NCBI GenBank assembly: GCA_946613735.1
Contig: CAMOFS010000014.1
Coordinates: 1-12,525, forward strand
Reading direction: 5' to 3'
DNA: 12,525 bases
Source: an uncultured Lachnospiraceae bacterium
GTDB taxonomy: Bacteria > Bacillota_A > Clostridia > Lachnospirales > Lachnospiraceae
This document shows positions 1-6,490 of this stretch, in pieces. A model generated the notes under the pieces. The model ran no database searches. It saw only the letters and a program-made list of their open reading frames with translations, and was not told the origin of the DNA. The translations under genes were made by a program, and so were the position numbers. Positions within the stretch are counted from its first letter, which is position 1, and each line of letters starts with the position of its first letter.

Positions 1-1
1 G

Positions 2-15
2 GCATTTTTCGAGCG
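2..15. repeat. Possible end of a second copy of the pre-obgE element
   Basis: gcatttttcgagcg here matches gcatttttcgaacg at 1844-1857 in 13 of 14 positions, and ccctca follows at 22-27 as it does near the other arm of that element. It lies just past the yhbY stop and is cut by the window edge, so only a fragment is visible. Confidence 0.35.
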
Positions 16-34
16 AAAGTACCCTCATTAATAT

Positions 35-328
35 TTACTTCTTAGGTAACTCTATAACCGGTTTTTTGGACGGTCTGTAAAGGATGATCTTTTTGCCGAT
101 GACACGGACCACGTCGGAGTGGGTGCGCTCGGCAACAAGCTGTGCTATCTCATGGGGATCGTCCATGCAGTTTTTTAGAACCGATATTTTTATAAGCTCC
201 CTTTTTTCAAGGACTGCATCGATGCCTTCTATGAACTCCGGGGTAATAGAGTTCTTACCACACTGGTATACGGGATCGATGCCGTTAGCCATTGAGGATA
301 AAAATGCTCTTTGTTTGTTTGTAATCAT
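35..328 (-). CDS. yhbY: YhbY family RNA-binding protein (CRM domain)
   Basis: Small ribosome-associated RNA-binding protein. The 97 residues form one CRM domain, opening ITNKQRAFLSSMANGIDPVY and followed by the GKNSITPEFIEGID segment and VIGKKIILYRPS near the C-terminus, the usual YhbY pattern. I chose the ATG at 328, preceded by AGAGG at five bases. A GTG at 334 lies within that ribosome-binding site and is unlikely to be the start. The 68-base gap from obgE has no clear terminator, and obg-yhbY adjacency is common in Clostridia. Confidence 0.93.
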   Translation of the reverse strand: MITNKQRAFLSSMANGIDPVYQCGKNSITPEFIEGIDAVLEKRELIKISVLKNCMDDPHEIAQLVAERTHSDVVRVIGKKIILYRPSKKPVIELPKK

Positions 329-396
329 AGTCACCTCTGTTTACGATAGTTCAAAATCACATTCTTGATTGTTCGTGATCACCTTCGTGCGATTTT

Positions 397-1680
397 CTAT
401 TCATAGTATTCAAACACCAGGCCGTACATGCGGACAGTATCGCCTTCTTTAATGCCTTTTTTCTTCATCTCTGCCTCTATTCCCTGCTCACGGATAAACT
501 TCTGGAAGAATAAAAAGCCCTTTTCAGATTCAAGATTGGTGTAGCCAAGCATCTTCTCGATCTTGGGACCACAAACCACATACTCACCGTCGGAATTGAT
601 CTCTACGGTGTAGGCCTCATCCTCGAAAACATGCTCCTTGGGATCGTATTCCTGCTCATATATAGTGGGTGCATCATCGCACTCAGCCAAAAGAACCATG
701 ATCTGGTGTACCAGTTCGTCAACACCCTCGCCGCTAACAGCCGAAAGAGGAAGTACCCTGACGTTGTCTGTCTCATACTCATCCTTAATTCGCTTAAGGA
801 TATCATCTGCCTCATCTGGACAGGCATCCAGCTTGTTGGCACAGATGATCTGAGGCTTTTCAAGCAGCTTGTCACTGTACTTGGCCAGCTCGTTTTTAAT
901 GGCTGCGATATCCTCTATGGGATCACGTCCCTCTACGGAAGCAGCATCCACCATATGAACCAGTACCTTGGTGCGCTCGATATGACGCAAAAACTCGTGC
1001 CCCAGGCCCACTCCTTCTGAAGCACCCTCAATGAGTCCGGGTATGTCAGCCATAACAAAACCGTTACCATCGCCGGCATCCACCACTCCCAAAATAGGAT
1101 GAAGGGTGGTAAAAGGATAACTGGCGATCTCAGGCTTGGCGTTGGACAACCTTGACAAAAGTGTGGACTTACCGGCATTGGGGAAGCCTACCAGACCCAC
1201 GTCTGCCAAAACCTTGAGCTCCAAAAGAACCTCTATCTCAATACCCTCGCCACCGGGCTGGGCATATTTCGGCGCCTGCATGGTGGAGGTGGCGTAATGC
1301 TGGTTGCCCAGGCCGCCTCTTCCGCCCTCCAATACCACCACATGGGTATTCTCTCCGGACATATCGGCTATCACCTTGCCGCTTTTGGCTTCCTTGATAA
1401 CCGTGCCCTCAGGCACCTTCAATATGAGATCCTCACCATTTTTGCCGTGGCAGTTTCTCTTTTTTCCTTCTTCTCCCGGAGTAGCTGCAAACTTTCTTCT
1501 GTGTCTGTAATCGGAAAGTGTGCTGGCTCCCTTGTCTATCTCAAAGACAACGTCACCGCCCTTTCCTCCGTCGCCACCGTCAGGGCCGCCATTGGGCACA
1601 TATTTTTCCCTGCGAAAGCTTACATGACCGTCTCCGCCCTTCCCGGACTTTATAATAATCTTCGCTCTATCTGCAAACAT
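397..1680 (-). CDS. obgE: Obg family GTPase (ObgE/CgtA)
   Basis: Essential GTPase acting in late 50S ribosome assembly and stress signalling. The 427-residue protein has all three parts. The glycine-rich Obg fold is at 1-158 (KSGKGGDGHVSFRREK; GGPDGGDGGKGGDV). The G domain follows, with G1 GFPNAGKST (165-173), a G2 threonine at 191/192, G3 DIPG (212-215), G4 NKLD (282-285) and G5 SAVSGEG (313-319). A C-terminal OCT domain spans about 345-427. GAGGT lies five bases before the ATG, inside a small palindrome (cctca-g-tgagg). Upstream are the rpmA terminator and a palindromic element, so how it is promoted is unclear. yhbY follows and is probably co-transcribed. Confidence 0.98.
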   Translation of the reverse strand: MFADRAKIIIKSGKGGDGHVSFRREKYVPNGGPDGGDGGKGGDVVFEIDKGASTLSDYRHRRKFAATPGEEGKKRNCHGKNGEDLILKVPEGTVIKEAKSGKVIADMSGENTHVVVLEGGRGGLGNQHYATSTMQAPKYAQPGGEGIEIEVLLELKVLADVGLVGFPNAGKSTLLSRLSNAKPEIASYPFTTLHPILGVVDAGDGNGFVMADIPGLIEGASEGVGLGHEFLRHIERTKVLVHMVDAASVEGRDPIEDIAAIKNELAKYSDKLLEKPQIICANKLDACPDEADDILKRIKDEYETDNVRVLPLSAVSGEGVDELVHQIMVLLAECDDAPTIYEQEYDPKEHVFEDEAYTVEINSDGEYVVCGPKIEKMLGYTNLESEKGFLFFQKFIREQGIEAEMKKKGIKEGDTVRMYGLVFEYYE

Positions 1681-1695
1681 AATTTACCTCAGTGA

Positions 1696-1864
1696 GGGAA
1701 AACGCGAGAAGAAATGCTGCTGACGTAGGCGGACGTTTGGGAGTGTCGTCAAAATCTTTGATTTTGGTAACGACACCCCCGTGATAGCAGCCCACGAAGC
1801 GAAGCTGAGTGGATTGCTGCGAACCACGAGGTCGCCGGTCGAAGCATTTTTCGAACGTTTTCCC
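1696..1864. repeat. Cloverleaf-like palindromic element between rpmA terminator and obgE
   Basis: A closing inverted repeat, gggaaaacg (1696-1704) with cgttttccc (1856-1864), continues after an internal loop as aaatgct (1712-1718) with agcattt (1843-1849). Inside are four hairpins: acgt/acgt (1723-1736); a long one at 1739-1779 (gtgtcgt plus caaaatc against gattttg plus acgacac); 1786-1818 (agca, ccac against gtgg, tgct); and 1819-1835 (gcga, cc against gg, tcgc). It fills the 5' side of obgE. No convincing -10/-35 pair or gene was found in it. It may be a dispersed repeat or a structured leader. Pairing is read directly; the role is unknown. Confidence 0.75.
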
Positions 1865-1872
1865 GGAGTAGT

Positions 1873-1904
1873 AAAAAAACCCGGTACTTATTAAGCACCG
1901 GGTT
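1873..1904 (-). terminator. Rho-independent terminator after rpmA
   Basis: On the minus strand AACCCGGT (1904-1897) pairs perfectly with ACCGGGTT (1885-1878) around an 11-base segment that can pair further (CTTA/TAAG). A run of seven T (1879-1873) overlaps the stem's end and continues past it. The hairpin starts 11 bases after the rpmA stop and closes the rplU-prp-rpmA unit. Confidence 0.9.
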
Positions 1905-1915
1905 AAGTCCAAAGT

Positions 1916-2200
1916 TTACGCTTCCTTGGGATATACAGAAGCCTGCTTCCTGTCGCGGCCGAGGCGCTCAAAACGAAGAACTCCGTCAACCTTTGCGTAG
2001 AGGGTATCATCTCCACCCTTGCCTACGTTAACTCCCGGATGGATCCTGGTGCCGCGCTGTCTGTAGATGATGCTGCCGGCTGTGATGAACTGGCCGTCTG
2101 CACGCTTTGCGCCAAGTCTCTTTGACTCGGAATCACGGCCGTTTTTAGTGGAACCCATTCCTTTTTTATGTGCGAAATATTGAAGGTTTAACTGTAACAT
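1916..2200 (-). CDS. rpmA: 50S ribosomal protein L27 with cleavable N-terminal extension
   Basis: Large-subunit protein whose N-terminus reaches the peptidyl-transferase centre. The 94 residues begin [21 protein letters not shown]. The first nine or so residues are the Firmicutes-type extension, with Prp cleavage expected after the FA of NLQYFA to expose a mature HKKG start. The core [15 protein letters not shown] and [11 protein letters not shown] is typical. AAGGAGG lies within the end of prp, three bases separate the genes, and an intrinsic terminator follows the stop. Confidence 0.98.
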   Translation of the reverse strand: MLQLNLQYFAHKKGMGSTKNGRDSESKRLGAKRADGQFITAGSIIYRQRGTRIHPGVNVGKGGDDTLYAKVDGVLRFERLGRDRKQASVYPKEA

Positions 2201-2203
2201 TTC

Positions 2204-2527
2204 CTATACCTCCTTAATGGTAAGAGTGACATACTCACTCCCGTACTGTTTCTCTGTTTCTTTGAGTCCAAATATCATGGAATCCATAAGAAGTTGTCCA
2301 TCATGTGATAAACCATGAGGATAGCTCCTGTCTATGACTCCCGGACTGACTTCATTATCGATATGATCATCACCGGCAATAACCTCTATGGAATTAAGAG
2401 TATTGATAAAAAGCATGCTCACCGCTGCACATACTATATCACTGCCATGATCAGCAAAACCCGCATGTCCTTTTGATGAAACCCTTTTTACACCTTCCGG
2501 ATCCTGATATATCGTGATGCTTATCAT
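2204..2527 (-). CDS. prp: Ribosomal-processing cysteine protease Prp
   Basis: Small cysteine protease that removes the N-terminal extension of L27 in Firmicutes and relatives. The 107-residue product has the expected catalytic pair: His21 in KGHAGFA and Cys33 in SDIVCAAVS. The gene lies between rplU and rpmA, the canonical place, and its substrate is encoded immediately downstream with the matching cleavage site. No strong Shine-Dalgarno sequence precedes its ATG, which is three bases after the rplU stop, so translational coupling to rplU is likely. The last codons (AAG GAG GTA) serve as the Shine-Dalgarno sequence of rpmA. Confidence 0.95.
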   Translation of the reverse strand: MISITIYQDPEGVKRVSSKGHAGFADHGSDIVCAAVSMLFINTLNSIEVIAGDDHIDNEVSPGVIDRSYPHGLSHDGQLLMDSMIFGLKETEKQYGSEYVTLTIKEV

Positions 2528-2530
2528 ATA

Positions 2531-2836
2531 TTAAGCGTTGATCTTTTCTATCTTAACCTGTGTGAAGGCCTGTCTGTGACCGTTCTTCTTGTGATAACCC
2601 TTTTTAGGCTTATACTTATAAACGATAACCTTCTTACCTCTGCCGTTCCTTACTACAGATGCATCAACTGTAGCGCTTGATACAGCATCGCCTACCTTGA
2701 GCTCGTCACCGCCTACTGCGATAACCTGATCAAAAACTACTTTTTCTCCTTCGTTGGCAGAAAGCTTCTCAACATTAACGATATCACCCTCGGATACCTT
2801 GTACTGCTTACCGCCTGTTGCAATAATTGCGTACAT
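2531..2836 (-). CDS. rplU: 50S ribosomal protein L21
   Basis: Large-subunit protein that binds 23S rRNA. At 101 residues it is full length. It starts [18 protein letters not shown], the usual L21 opening, and carries the conserved basic tail [14 protein letters not shown] before the final VKIEKI strand. A strong AGGAGGT lies seven bases before the ATG. It is first in the rplU-prp-rpmA unit behind its own promoter and leader. Prp starts three bases after its stop. Confidence 0.98.
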   Translation of the reverse strand: MYAIIATGGKQYKVSEGDIVNVEKLSANEGEKVVFDQVIAVGGDELKVGDAVSSATVDASVVRNGRGKKVIVYKYKPKKGYHKKNGHRQAFTQVKIEKINA

Positions 2837-2924
2837 ATATCGTACCTCCTATTTAATTTTCCGCCGGATATGGTGTGAAGCCAAGCAAAAGGCTCCCCTT
2901 AACAAAACCTGACCGTGCGCAACC
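2837..2924 (-). ncRNA. L21 leader (5' UTR of rplU)
   Basis: This is the transcribed leader between the promoter and rplU. Position before an rplU-prp-rpmA operon in a Firmicute matches the known L21 leader, a proposed autoregulatory RNA. On the RNA strand GGAGCC and GGCUUC form a six-pair stem around a U-rich loop in the middle, preceded by a GC-rich segment with UGCGCACGG. AGGAGGU before the rplU start lies at the end. The hairpin is read by eye; membership of the L21-leader family was not checked with a covariance model. Confidence 0.6.
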
Positions 2925-2930
2925 TACAGT

Positions 2931-2959
2931 ATATTATCACAGATAATCTCCTGCGTCAA
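2931..2959 (-). promoter_or_regulatory. Sigma-A promoter for rplU-prp-rpmA
   Basis: On the minus strand a -35 TTGACG (2959-2954) and a -10 TAATAT (2936-2931) are separated by exactly 17 bases. Both boxes are close to consensus. The -35 box lies only 12 bases after the stop of the ABC ATPase gene, and no terminator is visible between them, so read-through from upstream is also possible. Transcription would start near 2924, giving a leader of about 88 bases. Confidence 0.85.
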
Positions 2960-2971
2960 CAACAATATTTT

Positions 2972-4069
2972 TTATTTGATAGTTAATACAAGACGATTGC
3001 AAAAATCCTTATCGTCCATTTCCTCGTAGCTCATATCCGTAACCTTGGATCTGATGATCTTAAGTCCAATCTCATTTTCGTTTTCAAGTACGTTCCTCTT
3101 TAGACCTGCATAATCAAAAGTCATGGTAACGCTGTCTAAAGCAGCCGAATACTCAATGTGTGACTTTACATCCACTGAATCCGGGATGTCGTAGGCATCC
3201 TTCATTATAAGACCTACAGTCTCCTCAAACACAAGCCGCATCTTCTTACCTGTTGCAGAGATCACATTATTCCTGTTGCAATAATCATCCAGCTTTTTGA
3301 TCACATCAACTGCATTGTAGTCCGGAGTATTAATATCGATCTCAAGGATCTTAAGCTTTTTAATAAATCGTTTGGTATTCTCACGCTGGGGATTGTCAAA
3401 AATCTGCTCCGGCGTGCCATCCTCATAGATACCGCCCTCATCCATATAAAAGACCCTGTTGCAAATGGCACGGGCGAAGTTCATCTCATGAGTAACTATG
3501 ATAAGCGTCTTACCGGTCTGCGACAGATCTTTGATCACAGACTGGACCTCGCCCACCATAGTAGGATCAAGGGCGCTGGTAGGCTCATCAAAAAGAATGA
3601 TATCCGGATCCATAGCCAGTGTCCTGGCAATGGCTATACGCTGCTTCTGTCCACCTGAGAGCTCATCGGGATAGTTGAAATACTTATCTGCCAGCCCTAC
3701 CATCTCTAAAAGCTCCATGGCCCGGTCAGCCGCCTCCTGCTTGCTCTTGCCCAAAAGCTCCACGGGTGCAAACATTATATTTTCTATAACGGTAAGATGC
3801 TCAAAGAGATTAAAAGCCTGGAACACCATACCCATCTTACGCCTGACGATACTAAGATCAGTAGCGGGATCAGTAACATCCACCCCGTTAACCCAGATCT
3901 TTCCGGAGGTGGGAGTATCAAGTCTGTTAATGCAGCGCATCAGGGTACTCTTACCTGTTCCCGAAGGTCCTATAATGGAGATCACATCTCCGTCGTTTAT
4001 CTCAACATTAACATCCTTCAGGGGTGTGGCATTATCGTATTCTTTCCTGAGATGTTCAATTTTTATCAT
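2972..4069 (-). CDS. Amino-acid ABC importer ATPase (GlnQ-like) with extra C-terminal domain
   Basis: ATP-hydrolysing subunit for the preceding permease. Residues 1-240 are a standard polar amino acid ATPase: Walker A GPSGTGKST (34-42), Q-loop Q84, signature LSGGQ (137-141), Walker B IILFDE (157-162), D-loop SALD and switch H194. Ordinary GlnQ ends near here, but this one continues about 125 residues. That tail reads like a degenerate HATPase_c/anti-sigma-kinase fold: a helix with LVFEETVGLIM (279-289), a strand pair with VTMTFDYAG, then GLKIIRSKVTDMSYE and a final NRLVLTIK strand. The N-box Asn and glycine-rich ATP lid are not evident, so it is probably non-catalytic. AAAGGAG lies nine bases before the ATG, which overlaps the permease stop by 14 bases. 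The ATPase part is certain; the tail fold is inference. Confidence 0.92.
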   Translation of the reverse strand: MIKIEHLRKEYDNATPLKDVNVEINDGDVISIIGPSGTGKSTLMRCINRLDTPTSGKIWVNGVDVTDPATDLSIVRRKMGMVFQAFNLFEHLTVIENIMFAPVELLGKSKQEAADRAMELLEMVGLADKYFNYPDELSGGQKQRIAIARTLAMDPDIILFDEPTSALDPTMVGEVQSVIKDLSQTGKTLIIVTHEMNFARAICNRVFYMDEGGIYEDGTPEQIFDNPQRENTKRFIKKLKILEIDINTPDYNAVDVIKKLDDYCNRNNVISATGKKMRLVFEETVGLIMKDAYDIPDSVDVKSHIEYSAALDSVTMTFDYAGLKRNVLENENEIGLKIIRSKVTDMSYEEMDDKDFCNRLVLTIK

Positions 4070-5627
4070 TTATACGCACTCCTTTCAGGATATTTTCCTT
4101 CTTGCGGCTTTTTGTGTCGATATTTACCTCCAGCTTGCTGACAAAAATACCTATGAGTGCTTCCAGCACAAAGTATATCACTGTCACCGCGATCAGAGGG
4201 AAAAATGCCTCATAGGTACGACTTCTGACAATATCGCCCATTTTTGTCAGATCCTGGACCGCGATATAACCCACGATGGCAGTGGCCTTTATCAGATCAA
4301 CGATCTGGCTCTTGTATGAAGGCATTACCAGAGGCAGAGCCTGCGGCAGGATAATCTTGAAAAATGTCCTGTTTTCAGTAAAGCCCAAAGCCCAGGCAGC
4401 CTCATACTGTCCGTGACTGATGGCACCCACACCTGTCTCCAGCATGCCAAAAACAGCCGCACCGAAGGTAAGTGTAAAACCAATCACTGCCACTGCCACG
4501 CCGCTAATGGCAAATGAAGCAAAGATAATATAATACAGTATCATAAGAAGTACCACCATGGGCATACCCTGTACCAGCCACAGGCAAAAACCGGTAATGG
4601 TCCGGGCCACAGGGTTATTCTTTCTGCACATCATATATACCGCAAAGCCCAAGGCTGTCCCCAATATCACGGAAAGCACTGTGATGAGCAGCGTGTTTAT
4701 GATACCCTCTATAAAAAGCTTATATCTGTCCTCACGGATAAAGGTCTTTTCAAAGCTTGAATTTATGCCTTCAAGGAAACCGGCTCCACCGGCCATCTCG
4801 GAAGCATCCTTTCTAACACCAAGCACCACTCCGCCGGAATAATTAGGATCGGAAAAAAGCACGCTTTCCGCACGTTCCGTTGTGATGGTAAGTCCAGATC
4901 CGGCGAAGTCACATTTTTTTGACTGGACTGCGGGAAGTACAGCATCCAGGCTCATGTTCCTTATCTCCAGACCATAGCCGTATTCCTCGCAAAAACCGAT
5001 GGCTATGTCAACATCATAGCCCACTATCTCATCGCCCCTCACATATTCAAATGGCATGTAGGTGGCGTCGGTAGCCATGACCAGCTTACCATTTGTGGAA
5101 GGCAAAGCGTTCACATCCGGTATTTCCTTTTGGGACTCATCACTGCCGAACCATTTCTCTTCCATTGCAAGAAGTGTGCCGTCATCCCGAAGCTTTGCAA
5201 GATATTCATTGAATTGCGCGCAGAGTGTCTGGCCCTTTTTATCCTTGGAAAAGCCATAGGCAAAATCAAAAGTGTCCAGATATTCCGGAACATAGGTGAG
5301 CTTATCATTCTCACCCATGATGTATCTCATAACCGGCTCGTCCGCGGGAAAAGCATCAATCTTGTCAGTTTCCAGCGCGATAAGAAGATCTGTCTGATTA
5401 TTATACCAAGAGGTCTTTGCATCAGGCAGTTTATCCTCCACCATATCTCCAAAGTTGGAACCTGTGGGGATGCCTATGCGACTGGTATTAAGATCCGCAA
5501 GGGATGAATACTCACCCTTGGGTATATTATCAGAGTCTGCAGCGGCGGCACAAACCGTCACGGCCTGTGAAAGCATCATAACCTCCAACACTGTCAGAAG
5601 ACATTTTTTAATAATTCTTTTTTCCAT
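4056..5627 (-). CDS. Amino-acid ABC importer: permuted substrate-binding domain fused to permease
   Basis: Likely polar amino acid importer subunit of the GlnH/GlnP type. Residues 1-30 are a signal peptide or signal anchor. Residues 40-162 (SLADLNTSRIGIPTGSN to EEKWFG) match the second lobe and C-terminus of an SBP_bac_3 protein. Residues 180-275 (KLVMATDATYMPFEY, GYDVDIA, GLTITTERAE, FSDPNY) match the first lobe, which normally comes first. The domain order is therefore permuted, while the total length equals one binding protein. From about 305 there is a His/Glu/Gln/Arg-type permease with several membrane helices and the EAA loop (YEAAWALGF ... ILPQALP, 408-432) that contacts the ATPase. 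The last 14 bases overlap the ATPase gene. Upstream AAGGAA supports the ATG. The substrate cannot be named. Confidence 0.88.
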   Translation of the reverse strand: MEKRIIKKCLLTVLEVMMLSQAVTVCAAAADSDNIPKGEYSSLADLNTSRIGIPTGSNFGDMVEDKLPDAKTSWYNNQTDLLIALETDKIDAFPADEPVMRYIMGENDKLTYVPEYLDTFDFAYGFSKDKKGQTLCAQFNEYLAKLRDDGTLLAMEEKWFGSDESQKEIPDVNALPSTNGKLVMATDATYMPFEYVRGDEIVGYDVDIAIGFCEEYGYGLEIRNMSLDAVLPAVQSKKCDFAGSGLTITTERAESVLFSDPNYSGGVVLGVRKDASEMAGGAGFLEGINSSFEKTFIREDRYKLFIEGIINTLLITVLSVILGTALGFAVYMMCRKNNPVARTITGFCLWLVQGMPMVVLLMILYYIIFASFAISGVAVAVIGFTLTFGAAVFGMLETGVGAISHGQYEAAWALGFTENRTFFKIILPQALPLVMPSYKSQIVDLIKATAIVGYIAVQDLTKMGDIVRSRTYEAFFPLIAVTVIYFVLEALIGIFVSKLEVNIDTKSRKKENILKGVRINDKN

Positions 5628-5651
5628 TCTTCCTGTTTCCTTTTCTATGGT

Positions 5652-6332
5652 TTATAACGGACTGATGTCGGGGTACTCTCCCCCCAAAAGCTCAAGTCTC
5701 GAAAGTGTGTATAAAAGCTTTTTGGGATCTATTTCTGTATACTCGTAAAATGCTCCCATAAAAAGTTCCGGCTTGATATTCTCAGTGCTTCCGCAGGGCA
5801 ATGTGATCAAAACATCTCCCTTATCATAGACACATTCATATATCAAAGGCTTAAGATCAATCTTTCGCTCGCTTTTTTTAGTCTTTTTTGTGATCAAAAT
5901 CTCATCAAGATAGTTGTAAAAGCCAACGACTGCATAGGCGGGATCAAAAGCATATTCATGCTTTTTAAAGCTGATCCTGTATTCTGCCGCAGTAACAGAG
6001 GCCATACAGTTTGGCGTCTTCTCCGGAAGTGTCCTTGCATCAACGACCCTCATGCCCTCTACCATAACAGCATCCAGTCTGTCTCTTAGATCATATGGAT
6101 CGATAGGCTCCACCATCTCCATGTCGAAATACTCTCCGTATCCCTCCACGCCAACGGAAAGAGGCGCGGCGAAGCTAAGAAGCTGGTGGGGATTGAAGCC
6201 CTCACTGTAAGCCACCGGCAGATCGGCTCTTTTTATGGCCTTTTGAAAAAATCTCAGCACGTCCAGATGTCCCAAAAATTTCATGCAGCCGGTCTTTTTG
6301 TATTTGATCCTGTATTTTATACTACCTTCCAT
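5652..6332 (-). CDS. Radical SAM-associated DUF2344 protein (TIGR03936-like)
   Basis: A 226-residue protein of the family that accompanies, or is fused to the end of, TIGR03960-type radical SAM proteins. The opening IKYRIKYKKTGCMKFLGHLDVLRFFQKA pattern (in part), then AYSEGFNPH and LSFAAPLSVGVEGYGEY, is typical. No catalytic motif is evident, and the molecular function is not established. AAGGA lies seven bases before the ATG. The upstream neighbour is the radical SAM gene, separated by a 157-base gap holding a tandem/inverted repeat. The next gene, a transporter, starts only 24 bases downstream. In many Clostridia the next gene is rng (ribonuclease G); here it is not. The family assignment is confident; function is left open. 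Confidence 0.85.
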   Translation of the reverse strand: MEGSIKYRIKYKKTGCMKFLGHLDVLRFFQKAIKRADLPVAYSEGFNPHQLLSFAAPLSVGVEGYGEYFDMEMVEPIDPYDLRDRLDAVMVEGMRVVDARTLPEKTPNCMASVTAAEYRISFKKHEYAFDPAYAVVGFYNYLDEILITKKTKKSERKIDLKPLIYECVYDKGDVLITLPCGSTENIKPELFMGAFYEYTEIDPKKLLYTLSRLELLGGEYPDISPL

Positions 6333-6346
6333 AAATAATTCCTTAT

Positions 6347-6490
6347 AGATTCTTCGCTTCGCTCAGAATGACAGGGATAAGCTTCGCTCAGAATGACAGA
6401 GATAAGCTTAGCTCAGGATGACAGAGATAAGCTTCGCTCAGAATGACAGGGACTAGCTTTGTCATTCTGAGGGCAAAGCCCGAAGAATCT
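6347..6490. repeat. Inverted-repeat-bounded element with four tandem 25-bp units
   Basis: Ends are perfect 10-bp inverted repeats: agattcttcg (6347-6356) and cgaagaatct (6481-6490). Four head-to-tail 25-bp units start at 6356, 6381, 6406 and 6431, each beginning gcttcgctcagaatgaca or a near variant. A reverse-oriented copy follows at 6456-6480 (tgtcattctgag, gcaaagcc). It fills the gap between the radical SAM and DUF2344 genes, and its right end runs into the radical SAM stop codon. It belongs to the widespread palindromic repeat class whose translation gives PERSEG-like peptides. Confidence 0.85.

Noticed and set aside
335..396. Terminator between obgE and yhbY
   Set aside because: Only weak atcac/gtgat pairing without a GC-rich stem or T-run.
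1687..1697. Palindrome over the obgE ribosome-binding site as a translational switch
   Set aside because: The arms are separated by one base, too short for an RNA hairpin loop.
1667..1912. 81-codon open frame between rpmA and obgE
   Set aside because: It runs through the terminator and the palindromic element, overlaps the obgE start, and resembles no protein family.
6356..6455. CRISPR-like array of 25-bp units
   Set aside because: Units are directly adjacent with no spacers, so it is a tandem repeat, not a CRISPR array.
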